Shown here: piece by piece, positions 37,271 through 49,830 of the stretch
Numbering within the stretch: the first letter of the stretch is position 1
Layout: each line of letters begins with the position of its first letter
Assembly (NCBI GenBank): GCA_037013685.1
Contig: CM072886.1
Coordinates: 28,713,080 to 28,777,079, forward strand
DNA length: 64,000 bases
Direction of reading: 5' to 3'
Origin: Acridotheres tristis
Taxonomy: Eukaryota; Chordata; Aves; Passeriformes; Sturnidae
Notes under the pieces: model-generated
What the model was told of the DNA's origin: nothing
Database searches by the model: none
What the model saw: the letters and a program-made list of their open reading frames with translations, nothing else
Program-made: the position numbers and the translations under genes

Positions 37271-40200
37271 AGTATGAGCATGCACAAAGATGGTGCAGAA
37301 TGCCTTTCAAGACAATTTATAAATTTCTTTATAAATATTTCTGGGACTGCACCAAAACAAAATGGTGTCAGTGAAATAACTAGTCTTAACTACAAGTTTC
37401 TTCATCTTATTTTTGAATTGTTCATGCTTCTCCTTGCAGCCATGTGACCTTGATAAGCTTTTGTCAGCTGTACAGGAGATCCTCTTAGTATAAAAAACCT
37501 GATTTTCACAGATATATGTAACTAAATGAACTGTTAACTTCTGCTTTGAACTAAATCAACAGATTTCTATGATTATGTTCCTCACAAGAAACATTTTTCT
37601 GCACTCTGTCTCCCCAGATATGTAAACACAAAGGTTATAACACTGCAATCCTACTCTTAGTAACACAAGAGCAACTCGGGATTCTTCTGTCCACATACCC
37701 TTGTCTCCTCTCTTACCTACAGTGTAGGAGTGCAAGTCGACATGCAGCTGTCTTTTTCATATTTCCTAGTACATTACGTCAAAGTCTGGAATTTTTATGT
37801 AATGAGAAACTTTCATGTTTCCATAATTTTCGTTCAAAAAGTGAAGCTTCATGAGAAAGTACCAAAGATTAGTTTTCACAAGGGTTATTTTAGAATAAAG
37901 ATTATTTTCAGAATCTCCAAACTTCATCCCAAGTACTATTTTTGTTTCTGTATTGAGAGAAATATTTTAACTTCACTCCATATCATACTATGTATCTTAC
38001 AGTCATGCCTCACCACCTCTAATACTGAAATGCTAAAGATGACACTATGTAATGGTTGAAATAGTCTATTCTATCTTTAAAACCATGAAAGACAGCTGTT
38101 ATTCAGTGCTGATTGAAACATCTTATCTCCTTTTATAGATCAAAGCATATACTGTGACACAGTATATGACATAAGTGTGGCATTTGGATATTTTAAATAG
38201 ATGGTCTTCAGATGTTCTCTGTGGATCTCAGATTTAGATTCCACTGGGAAGAAAATCACACTTTTTTGAGTTTTTTGAGTTTGCAAATAATTGTAGCACT
38301 CCTTCCAGATGATAGGACCTTCCAGGGAAATGTGAAACATTTTAATGTAAGGGCCTCCTAGCACAGAAACTAAAATTTTAGTGGTACCTGGAAAGCCCAG
38401 TGAAATAACAGCTTGTACACAGCCCTGCAGAAAACTCTCAAATGTGGAACAAAACTGGACGGGAAAAGAAAAAGAAGCTGTATCAGTGGCTGAATTTGCA
38501 TGTAGAGGGCTTTCAAATATAATCCTCAGGCTGGACAAAGCTGCCTTGACTGAATTTCCCCCATCAGTGTGGTACTTTCTAAAGATCCAGGAAAGCTAAA
38601 AATAATTAAGTTCTATATGTGGAGAATAGGCTTCAGTTTTGCTTCCAAGTAAAATTAACTTTTGAAACACAGGCTGTATTTAGAAAAGTCCATGGGGTTA
38701 AAAATTGAAGGAATACCAAAATACTTTCAAACCATTGCTGTGCTAGGCAACTTTTAACTATAGTTAATATACCTATTAAGGACACAGGTAACTCAAGGTC
38801 AAAGGGACTTTAAATTACATTACTTACATCTGAGATAGAAGTGAAAAGGAATAACACTGTATTTTAATCTTTTTATTCAGGAGTTTGATCAGGGATCTGG
38901 TTAAGAATAACCAGTCACCAGACTCCAGCCTGGCTGGGCATAATATTATTGCAAAGGGCTGATGGCTGCAAATGCTCCGGAAGAATGTGAGTAAACAACC
39001 ATATTAATTCAACTTGTATAACTGTATATTCAGGATCCAGATGCTTGAGAGTGAACTATTAATGGCTGACTTGGCTTGTATATTCAATTGTATGTTGGAT
39101 GTTTCATCCTCTGTACTCTGCTATCCGTTTGGACTTGAGGCACAAACAAAAAAAGGGATGGTTATTTTAATGTAATAAATGGAGACAATGAATAACAAAC
39201 ACACTAGTCTCCTGCTTCCCCACTGTTTTCCAAGAACAGAAGCCCCTGAGAGTAGGACACTTTTCCCTAATTTTCTAATCAGCCACATTTGTGGTTAGTT
39301 GAACTGTTTCCATTTGCTACCATTTATTTTTATTATTCTTGTCCCCCCACACAAGAGAGAAATTCTGGGGACACCTTTTCTCTGGGGACAGGAGGGTGGG
39401 GAGAGAAAGAGAGGATGTTATGGGGGAGAGACAAACAGACAGAAAAGAGACAATATCATATTGCAGAAATTCTGGCGCCCTGATGTCACAGCTTAAGCTC
39501 AAACTAGTGCCATATCCTGAAAACAGATCTTTTTTAACTGTGTGAGCAGAGTAAGGAATTTATCTCAGTTGACAAATAAAAAACTTTCCACTGTGTGTGC
39601 TCACGTGTCCAATGTTACTTCATAAGATAAAGAGTGTCATTGACCCAAGATTTTGTGTTTCAAAAAGTCGAAGAACCACTCTGAAGTCTATTTTTAAAAT
39701 ATATTTGCAATATTTAGCCACAATAATAATATTTAATTGCATTACTTAAATACAAAAGACATTAGCCAATGCACTCTCCAGTAAGGTGTGTAGACACGAG
39801 CATTTGCAACTCCATAACATCCCATTTACTCTTGTAGAACTGAATAAGTTTTGGATGATCCTTGCATAACCATTTTAGTATTCTGTAGGTAGCAAACATC
39901 ATAAATAGATAGCTGTGGAAAATTGGTTAAATACAGGCTGCAATGGAGTCATTTGTACTGAAAGTCACTTTACATTCAGTTCTTCTAAGACTTTATGTTC
40001 ATTTTATCTGCAAAGTTATTTTTGGGATGAGAGGCTGTCATGATTACATGCTTACAGAAGTTCTCATGCCAGAGGTATGCAGTAGTTATTAGAAACATTT
40101 CAGTGGGTTTGGGAGCCATCCAGCAGGGACCAATAGGTAACTCAAAAAGAGAAAATAGATATATTTGCTGAGTCAATTGTGTGCTAAGAATGGTTCTCCC

Positions 40201-40450
40201 TGCTCTAGGAGTTTATCCCTTGCTTTGCACGTGTTGCTGGTTAGGCTTTGACAACATATAAACACAAGTTTCATGACCCATGTATTTTATGATAGTGTCT
40301 GAGGAGAAACTATCAAAACAAATTTCCAGTTAAGGATCAGCATCCAAATTACCTAGGAATGACTGACAAAAATATAGGTATATGGCTAAATAGATTATTG
40401 ATGGTTTGACTGCTTGGACACAGCTATGTCAGAGTACCCAGAAGAAATTC

Positions 40451-40485
40451 ACACAAACACCACTGCCTATACACACAAACACCAC
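40451..40485. repeat. Short direct repeat, 22-bp period
   Basis: acacaaacaccac at 40451-40463 recurs at 40473-40485. A second unrelated pair, tttgaggtggcaa with an 18-bp period, follows at 40506-40518 and 40524-40536. Confidence 0.85.
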
Positions 40486-43400
40486 ACAAGTCTGAACATG
40501 AGTTCTTTGAGGTGGCAAGCCTATTTGAGGTGGCAAAAAAGAGGGTTGCATAACCTGGGGTAGTTTGGGAAGGCAAGAGTAATGACAAATTTATAATTTT
40601 TCCTGAAAGAATGTTAGACAAAATTGATACAAATCAAATAGTGCAATCTCATGTAAGAAGCACAGTACTCATCTTTGTATGCAAAGAGTGCAATTCTACC
40701 ATGTTACAAAAAAATCTAGGAGTATAAATGCATATCTAAAGAATATTTAATACAGCTTTTACATCTAAGGAGTATTGAACTGAGGCAGATGCTGATGGGG
40801 CATAGAGTTGTGGTGTCTGAGAGACAAATGTTGAACCACGTTCAGCTGATTACTGTTATTACATCATTACTGTATTCCAGCTGCTACTATGCAGACAATT
40901 ACACAAAGTTTATTAAACAGTTTTCCAAGTCAGTCCACATACATTAAGATAAATGCTTTCATTTACATTCTGTTAGCTTTAATATGGTTCAAAGCAAAAC
41001 TTTGTGATCTGGAAAAAAGCAGTAGTTGTTTAAGAGTGTCAGAAATTAAATCGTGGACATCTTGAGTGAGCAGTGGTACTCAATGATTTATCTTTTTTTT
41101 TTTTTTTCAGGAGGTAGTGTGGGCCTTGTGAAAGTTCTACCCTTGAAATGAAACTAAGACTGATGGTATTTAATGACATCTTGGTTTTTAAAAAGTATAC
41201 TAGTGTCAAAATTCTTTGATAGTCCCACAGCCCCTCCATGCATAGCAAAGATTGCCATGTATCAGAATACTGTCAGGATTCCAGCCAGCACTCGAAGAGA
41301 TCTTCTGTGTAACCCTGTGCACATCACTTCAACTCACTGATTTCTTTCTTCATGATTGAATTTAGACTGAGGGCACTGACACAGGAATTGCTCAATCATG
41401 AGGTCTTGATTTCTATTGGAACTCCAGCACCCTATAAAGTCTCTGCACAAAGCACAACTTAGCTGATAAAAAAGGACTTTTTTCTGCAAAGAAAGGCAAA
41501 TTAGTTTTTAATATATTTAGCTTTTCATAACGTGTATTTGAAGAAATACATTACATATAATGTTCATGACAGCTATTGCTCTGTTATTTTCTGAAGACAG
41601 GATAAGGAGATTGGTATGTTTTGTAAGCATGGCTTTTCCTTTACAGATCTTAGCCTTTTAATTTCAGACAACTGCTGAGATACCATGAAGTTTTAAGCTC
41701 TCCACACTTGTTGGAATCCTATAAAACATTTTTCATAGGTACTAATATCATGAGGATGATTTGTATCATCTAAAATGTAAGATGACACAAGTCCTCCATT
41801 TTTATTCAATAATTTTTCCAAGCATTGTATTTCTGTATCTCTATTGTCTGTGTTAAACTGTATTTGATAAAATATTAAGTTTATTGTTTGAAGTATGCAA
41901 AATCCTTTAAAAGGCACGCAGTTTTGTCTTGAAGAAAGAATAGTGTGGCTATTTTATCAAATTTTGGGGTAATTTAATCCAGAAATGTTATGACAGTCAC
42001 AGGGGAAGGGAGAGGCTCTATTTTAAATTCAGGTTGGTCTTCTGTATGTTTCCATTTCTACTTGATGGTGCAACAGCTTTCCTAATGTACCTAAGTGACA
42101 ATGGAAATATCTGAGCTACATTTTAATCTTAAATACAGGCAAAATCCTTTCTAGCGTGTTATAGCCCAGCTGTCTAATGTACATTTTTATCAGGTACTGT
42201 TATCCATTATTTATTTATCTGTGCTTCTTTTATGTGAAATTCTTCAGTAATACTCAGAATTCTGCATCCTAAATGTACTCTTATAGCTGACTAACAGGCA
42301 AACCACTCTTTCTATCATAAAAGTTAGGAATTTATGTTTTTTCTACATGAGTTCAAGTAACATTAGAGTCTTGTAGGGGACTCATTGATTGCCAGCATTA
42401 GGAAATAGCACAGACTGATAGGAGTGGGTCTGTGGGTCTGCTGAGTAGTTACTCAGGACAAGAACCTGATGTTAAATGTTAAATATTTTGAGACTTTTTA
42501 TTTCAGTGTATCTCTAGGTTGTTTCAGTGGACTGAATATCCTGTGATGTCTGGATCACATCAGGTCGCTCCTGGGGCATATCCTTGTTTAGCTTCATCCA
42601 AAAAGTGTCCAGTTTCAGAAGTCCTAGAAACATTGTTCACCAAAGTACAGCATGAGGAGGAAATCAAGAGACAAATTCAATATTCTTAATCTGAGTAAAA
42701 TATTACTTTGTAAACATCATCATTTTCAGGTACTGAGAAAAAACTAAACCCAAACCAAACCACCTATTTTCTGAAAATCTTTGCTGGTAAGAACAATGTT
42801 GAGAGAATTGCAATAAATCAACTCTCCATACTAAAGAAACAAAATAACCTTTTCCAACATCAGAAAAGGCAGACAGTTTTCTGTGTTACTTACTTGTTAG
42901 CTTTGAAGAAGAAATAAACAAAGCATTAAAGCAGACTACCAGCTTCCCCAAAAGGTCATACCTGCCTGCAACATATCTCAGGGGGTGAATTTCACAGCAG
43001 ATCATAAGCAAACATGTGTTGTAAACATCAAAGTCCCTTCAGATGTCAAAACAAAAAATTGCTGTGGATTTTGTGGAATTATGAGGACCTAACAAGAAAG
43101 TGGATTTCATGTCTGGCAGGTTAACAGTACATCATGTTAGTGAGTCCCAGTAATGCTGTTCTAATTGTTCTCTCTCTGGCGTACCCCTAAAATTCCAAAG
43201 ATTTTAAGCTAAGCCCACTCCACCCTGGTCTGCAGCCTGTTTATGCAGCCTGCTTGAGAATACCCATGGCACCTCTGCCTGTGATGCTCCTACACTAAGA
43301 AGCAGCATCTGGCCATGCTTTCAAGAAAAATGTAGGAGTGAATACATGGATTGGTGCTGGAGGCCTTAGACAGCAGGTAGGAAACCTGAATTCATCCTCT

Positions 43401-45731
43401 TCTGCCATAGCAGTTCATGGAGGTCCTGGATCCAAAACATGAAAGACAAGATTCCTTTCATCTCCATGCTCGACCTTTCTTGTCTTCTTGAAGAAAAGAA
43501 CTCGCCCACATTATCATTCCCTGGTAGAAATATGAAAGAATAAAAGCTGTGCAAAATTAATTTTTGAGGACTATTGAGTATCACTCTTCCCTAGGAGTTC
43601 CTTTGTATCACTCCAGCTTGTCTTAGATAGTTACTGAGTTTTTTCAGAGACTATTTTAAGCTGTCACTCTGATAACTCTTGATTTTACACATGGAATACA
43701 TTTTTCTACAGAATAAGTGGTGTAATGTGTTCATTTGGCTTATTTGCATCTCAGCAGTGCTGCACCTACTGGTAGCTGCGTCATCACAGGGCACTCCAGG
43801 CCCCTTGAAATCTTTGAGGAAGAGAAAGACTAGAAAAGACATCTGAGTTTTCAAAGAGTTTAGTGTCATAGACAATATAAACCCATGAACTGAAAGGGTG
43901 TATCAATTGTCAAAACTTCATTATCTGAACTACCTCTTTCTAAGCTAATGTTAAAGATTTCATCTTGACCAGCAGCTAAATAGTTACTGTATAAAAAAAC
44001 CTAACTTCTGGTTTGGCTCAGAAAACTAGAACTTTGTTTATTTTTCCATCCAAATTTCTCATAATAAAAGCTAATTTAATTTACTTTCTTCAGTCATGCA
44101 GAAGAAAAGACTCAAAGACACTCAGACAATTGCCACTTTCCTCAGTGTTTCAAGGATCTGTGCAGTTTGCTAGGCACATGGTGAAAGAAGTTATGCAAAA
44201 ATCTTATCATAAAGCTAGAAGCATTAGCTTTTCTAGTCAAACTGTCTAACCAGTACCTGGCTTTCCTGGGATATTTCAATTAAGAGAAACAAAATAATGC
44301 TAGACTTGAAGCAGTGCTAGTGTCTTTGAAGGAACTCTAGTTTGAACAGAAACAATACCACTAAATTCCAGCAGTGAAAAACACAAATGCAATAGAAGTG
44401 TTGCACCTCTAATGTGGTTGGGACAGCAAAAGAAGTCCTTGCCTCCTACCAAGTTCTGAGGCTGACATATACGTCAAAAAATGTAGAAAATCCTTCTCTC
44501 TTGGATATACCACGAAACAAGCACTTAGTCTGAAGCCAGCACCTCCACCCCAAAGCCCACCATCTTCAAAACAAGCCTTTGTAGTTTTCTGAAGCTCCTT
44601 TCTTTATCTGCCTCTCTATTCTCCAGCTAGGAAGCTTCTTTTCTGTGTACACGTTTTAGCAAAATAATTTTAAGCCACATCTTTCCACACAGATCATCTG
44701 AATTTTATTTGGGTTTTTATTTGTGAAGCACAGCGTTAGCTCTCTCTTTCAGCTACCTCAAAAGCAGGCAGAGTTCCTTAGCTCTGGTGAAAGATAAATC
44801 CAGCACAGTTACATAGTTTTGTTCCAGTAGTCCTAAATGGGACACACCTAAACTATCTGTCCAAACAAAAAGAAAGAGAAATTATTTGACAGACTATCAA
44901 CGCTGAAGAAAACAACCCTGATGTGTATATATATGAAGTCTTTTTTTGGGAGTGTTTCACTTTGTCAAAATTCAGTTCCTGTCTAAATCACTTTCTTGAG
45001 AGTGTTCCAAGCTCCATGGTAGTTTTTCTGTCAGGTACCAATGGGAGGCCATGCTCACATAGCCCTGATGAAACACTACAGTTTCTGTAAAAATTGCAGG
45101 CTGGAAGGTATTATTTCTCTACTATTCACTATTTTATTATGCTTTCTCTCGTTACTAGAAAATCCTGCACTGATATTTCCAATTTTCCATGAGAAGATTA
45201 TAAAAATAAAGATGTCAAGGTGTCAAATTTGGGATTTTTTTTTCTTTAGAGATTTTCCAGAAGGAAAAACGAGACAGATATTTTTAGCATATGCCTAGAT
45301 GTAAATATTGGACTACACTTCATATAACACGTCTGTTTTCTATAGGTTATCTAGAAAAAAAGGAGCATAACACTTAATAGGCAGTAAAAACTATGGTCAT
45401 GGTTAATATTTCCACTATTCAAGAAAAGTCTTGAAAATCCAGGATCCATAAAACCTCACAGTTTTCAGATCTGTGTTTAAATTTAACTGACGTGAAAATC
45501 TGTGCGGATTTTATTCACTAGTGCTAATTCCAATTCCATAGCCCTTTGGTATCTGAATGGATAAGTAGCAGCCAATATTTGCATGTAGCTGCAGTCCAGG
45601 ATGCCCCTAATCAAAAATACCTTTGCACTTTGCTAGCTAAATATTGCAATAAAACTTAAAATGACACCATATATGGGCCCTCCTTCCCTAAATACTTTGT
45701 CTTTGGCAACACAAGTACTGCCCTTCCTGCA

Positions 45732-45769
45732 CCTACAGCTCTAGCTGAAGCTGTAGGCTTCAAAGCCTA
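45732..45769. repeat. Two overlapping hairpins at the SINE tail
   Basis: CCTACAGCT (45732-45740) pairs with AGCTGTAGG (45749-45757). TAGGCTT (45754-45760) pairs with AAGCCTA (45763-45769). The stems share bases, so they are alternatives. They directly flank the 3' tail of the SINE. Confidence 0.8.
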
Positions 45770-45772
45770 TAG

Positions 45773-45921
45773 ATATCACAGAATATTCTGAGTTGGCAGG
45801 GACCCACATGACCATTGGGTCCAGCTCTTGGGTGAATGGCCCAATCAAGGATCGAAGCCAAGGACTGAGCTCACAACCTTGATGTTATCAGCATCATGCT
45901 CTAACTAACTGAGCTAATCCC
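45773..45921 (-). mobile_element. tRNA-Ile-derived SINE with CR1 tail (TguSINE1-like)
   Basis: On the minus strand the element starts GGGATTAGCTCAGTTAG, the D-arm and A box of a tRNA-Ile-like head (A box 45905-45916). An anticodon arm with TGATAAC in the loop follows, then T-arm/B-box sequences, the acceptor end GGGCCA (near 45839), and a CR1-type 3' end (AGCTGGACCCAATGG, then CCAACTCAGAATATTCTGTG). The union of a tRNA-Ile head and a CR1 3' tail is the architecture of the passerine SINE TguSINE1, which is thought to borrow CR1 machinery. No clear target duplication was seen, as is usual for CR1-mobilised copies. It is not a functional tRNA gene: the acceptor stem does not pair, and the T-arm holds about 13 extra bases. 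Confidence 0.85.
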
Positions 45922-46334
45922 AATCTGTATTTTTCCTTTTTCGAGGCAAGGCGTTAATTGTCTAGAAATATTGAAATGTTTTAGGCCATTCTATCAAGAT
46001 TATCTATTTTCAACTTGTCACGTACAACAGCCAGCTGGTCTGACTATTAGCTACTTTTGCCTCATTCCTTATCAACTAACTTTAACTTATGCTTCCCCCA
46101 GAGAGCCTGAGATCCTGATGGGATGCTGAACTTGATGGCAATTCCCAGAAGCAAGAAATCTGCTAGGCTCCCACTCTCTAATTAATTGTATCTATTTCTT
46201 TAAATTTATGTAGGAAAAAACCCCATTTCAAAATCTGGGTGCTCTGTCAGGTAATCTTAGATTCAATTCTGATTGCAGAGGTGATGGGACCAGTGATCAG
46301 TTGTAGCCAAATACAATCATTGTACTACAGCTTG
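45922..46334. other. Unique spacer between SINE and LINE fragment
   Basis: I looked for the upstream catalytic part of a reverse transcriptase and saw none. No other feature was recognised. Confidence 0.5.
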
Positions 46335-46990
46335 ACAGTGGACTTAATGGAACAGTGGCTTTATCACTCTGTGAAAGCAGCATGAAATACAAATCAAACC
46401 AGGTGTATCTAGGAGTAGCCCTAGATCAGAGTTTGAATTTTCAAGGGCATCTAAAGAAAACAGCTGCAAAAGCAAGGACATCTGTGAAGTAGATTAGCTG
46501 GCTTAACGTGGGGTGCCTAAACACAAACCTTTCTGACATCCGTACCAGCCATCTGTTCCTCAGCCATTCTAGCCTGCTCCTGACTGTCACACACAAAGCT
46601 GGAGGATAGCCAGCTCTATTTAATCGTGCCTTATATCATAAACCTTCTGATCCAATCTTTTCCCATCTCTGCTAGTGCTTAATTACATATATGTATGTGT
46701 GCTGTGAGCACTGAACAGTCAGCTCTGCAGTGAAAGTCCCAGACTACCATTTAATATGGATCCACCCAGCTCACCCAGAGTGCCTCAGGACATATCTGTG
46801 GAATCTCACTGTTAACAGGAATGGTCTTCATTAGGGTAACTAACTTGTAAGTTTGTTCAGTAGCAAATATAAACCTTCTGATTTTAACCTGCCACACATG
46901 CACCCTGGCAAATAAGTCACGCCAAGATTGTTGTAGAGTCTACATTCATTCCTTTGTGGTCCTCTCTCAATACTGGTGACAATGATGACA
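46335..46990 (+). mobile_element. Eroded non-LTR retrotransposon: C-terminal part of a reverse transcriptase
   Basis: The plus strand encodes pieces of the region just after the catalytic palm of jockey-like non-LTR reverse transcriptases. In one frame from 46403 it reads VYLGVALDQSLNF, then HLKKTAAKARTSV, an in-frame stop at 46490-46492, and further on SDIRTSHLFL. After a frameshift between about 46540 and 46584 the +1 frame gives LSHTKLEDSQL (46584-46616). Back in the first frame, CLRTYLWNLTVNRNGL (46781-46828) matches the LPR..W..LNR.R.G block that comes later in such proteins. Motif order and spacing are as in the family. These blocks differ from the avian CR1 sequence I recognise elsewhere in the window, so it is probably another LINE clade; I cannot name it. 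Stops and frameshifts make it a dead fossil. Edges are approximate, and the last 160 bp are the least certain. Confidence 0.7.
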
Positions 46991-48014
46991 GCAAATTAAA
47001 GGTCTGTCTCAGCAAGACCAATATTAAGCCAAAAAGAAGACAAAAGTTGCTTGAAATCACACCAAACCAGCTTTAGCAACTCATGGTGGATACAAAACTG
47101 AATTTATACAGACACAGCAACCAGTTTCCATTTTCTTTATTAAAAACTGCTTTTGCTGCTAATGCACTGCTACAGGAGCACAGGTTCTGGACAATGGTCT
47201 GAACTGTCTTTGATAGCTGTTTATTTGATCTTATCTCAGTTATAGCAGTGCCATTACACTCATGGGGACTGGTAACAGGGAAGTATTAGAGCAGATAAAT
47301 GTTTGTATTAATACAATGGAGAAAAATTCAATTGCGGTGAATGTAAATGTAACCCACTAGTTAGTCTGATTACCATATACTGGATGAAATCTTTACTTGT
47401 GGCACCTCTAAATTCCTCTTATCTAGTAGGGATCTCAAAAAACGGTTGTAATACATGTCAATGTAACACATTGCTTTCATGTGCAGGATTTAGGAGAAGT
47501 GTCAAGCAAAGCCATTAGCAGTTAGTAAAGCATTAACAAGATCGGATAAGACAAATATATTTAGATTTGTATATTTGAAAACAGAAAAAAAAAAGTGTAG
47601 TCCCCTACATGCCTGTTTCTGTGTGCAACCTGAGGTGCCACAAACTGGTCCCTGATTTCAGTGTAAGGCAAGGAACCGAACTGCCTGTATAGGGCTGACA
47701 TGAAGATTTAATGTGCTTCCCAAATCCATGGGTTATGATATTAGACTTGATATACAGATGCATACCATCTGCACCCAGAGAAAGAGGTAATAAAATTCAG
47801 AAAGATTTTACAAACTTACGCATTTCTGGAAAGCAATCTCTGTCCTCAAGGTAAGAGCCTCAATTTGATCAAATTGATCCTCAATTATTACAGTAATAAT
47901 TTTGACTATCATTTCATTTTATAGTAATGCAGTCAAGTTAAGTCAGTAAACAAAATTAATGTTTAGTGTCAAATGAGCCTTCTCCAATTCAGGAATGTTG
48001 AAAAAGCATCCCAG

Positions 48015-48039
48015 TATCATAATCTGTTAGATTATGATA
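48015..48039. repeat. 11-bp hairpin with 3-nt loop
   Basis: TATCATAATCT (48015-48025) and AGATTATGATA (48029-48039) are perfect complements, followed at once by AT-rich agatatctgtatatct, which is itself partly self-complementary. Confidence 0.85.
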
Positions 48040-49814
48040 GATAATAATAGATATCTGTATATCTATTGGAAAATATCCTGGAGAGGAGAAATGTTTCAGA
48101 AGGAGAGATGCTTCAGAAGGTTGCAGGTAGAATGCTATTTTCTGCCAATCACCTTTGCAGATCTGTTCAGCAGTGCTGCACACATTTCCAAGCTGCATGA
48201 CAGCAGACAGTTTCCTCCCTTTGACAATTCCCCCTCCTCACACACTGCCCTTCCCTGGCCCAGTGGTCCCAGCTATAGAGAGATAACCCCTCCAGCACTT
48301 GGGTGGGCAGGGAAGTGAGAGCCCTCCAGTGAGGGAGGCCGTGGGGAGGTGAGGTCTGCCTTGAAGTGGTGAGCAGTGTGAGTCCTGTTATTCCTCTGGG
48401 TTAGGGGCGGTGGAGGCTGGAGTATTGGAGGCTGCTGGGACTCAGGTCAAGGCTCTTCTGAATCACCTGGAGAGCTGGTATCACTGAGTTCCTAGATGGA
48501 ACAGTTATGGTAGAACAGACACCTTAAATTTTTCCCTTTTCAATACTCTCAGTACTGACATTCCACCAAACATAGTGCGTTCTTATTTCATTTTGCCCCT
48601 CTTCCATTCATTACAGACATAAACAGAATACATAGAATACATATATGGATTTTATTGCAAAGGACTGCAACCCCAGCTGAGCATTACAGAAGCTTTTACA
48701 CTTCATGCTGTCCTGAGAAACAGAAAAATCTCTCTGATGGGTCCGTAACACCACTTTAAGAAGTGTCTTTGTAAGTCTACCCTAAAGACACAGAGATGCA
48801 GTCAGACTGCTGATTAGACCTTTGACAGACACTGAAAGAACATTTACTGCATATGAAGATTAGATAAGATGTCCTTTGTCAAGTTTTTCTTTTCTGTATA
48901 AGTGGATAGGATGAAAGACAGGAAGTTTCTCTAGTCTTATATTTTCATACAGTAGATTAGAGACAAGTTAGTTCCGAATTTCCACTTAAAATGTCTCTTG
49001 GAATGCATAGCTAATTTCCTGCAGACATGATTCTCAGGCTTTTATGTAGAGTTCTAATAAATCTCTCAAAAATCTGTCCAAATAACTTTCAGGCGTAGGA
49101 TTTTTTTTCCTTCCTCTTCTTTTTTTATGTTCTCTTTTTGAATAGAGGCATCAAGGTAAATTCACAGTGTGGAACTTATTGTGTTTTTCTTGATAATCAC
49201 TTTTTGCAGAGAATTTCTGAAGAATGTTAACAAGGTAAAATGCAGTCAATAGAATGTCGAAGACCTCCATAACAGTACTCGTTAGTGCTGAATTTATGAG
49301 AAAAGCACATGAGTTTACTGACTAAACAACTTCTTTAGAAGGTTGGGAAGGCTGTGGTTCTAGATATGTTTATTTTGTCCTGGAAAACCATAATGGAGTA
49401 GAGCTAAAATATGGAAGTCTCATGAACCATCTACACAGTTTCACTGTATGAATCTCATGATACTGTTTTCATGGGATTCCCCACCTGCATTCCTGTGAAA
49501 CATTATAGACAGCCCAACTGAGTTAAAATCACAGTGAGAGGAGAATCAGACACCTGATAATGAGGGCACTTTATGTGGTATACACTTCTTGTTTCTCTCT
49601 CGAATCCAGAATTGTTGCAATCTCTTCCTACTTTTTCTTTGGTATCCACTTCCCTTTGTAGTTTCTGACTCTGTATTGTCCTTGCACTGTAAAATTTGGT
49701 GAAGAACAGTTCCCCATTTTGTTTATCTACTCTCTTCATAATTGTGTAAGCTTTTATCATATCTCACTGCACTCGGCCTATCGCTGCACTGCAGCATTCA
49801 GCTCTGCAGGGTGG

Positions 49815-49830
49815 AATCCCAGCTGGGATT
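49815..49830. repeat. 16-bp perfect palindrome
   Basis: AATCCCAGCTGGGATT is its own reverse complement. It resembles a paired-site element but has no other context that assigns a role. Confidence 0.8.

Larger units (their letters stand above)
22521..45772. other. Long repeat-poor unique non-coding DNA
   Basis: About 23 kb with no recognised gene, RNA gene or retroelement. Open frames are at most 132 codons (38140-38538, -) and resemble no family I know. Small structures include a CT-rich tract (36595-36627), paired short hairpins (37149-37175 and 37247-37270), a 17-bp-period duplication (34451-34480), 18- and 22-bp-period duplications near 40451-40536, poly-T next to an acceptor-like CAG at 41110, and two nested hairpins at 45732-45769. 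Fully decayed old repeats would not be visible without a consensus search. Confidence 0.65.

Noticed and set aside
41093..41110. Poly-T followed by CAG as a 3' splice site
   Set aside because: No plausible exon or donor follows; the run is explained by homopolymer expansion.
45839..45921. A tRNA-Ile gene
   Set aside because: The acceptor stem does not pair, the T-arm has extra bases, and the head is fused to a CR1 tail; it is a SINE.
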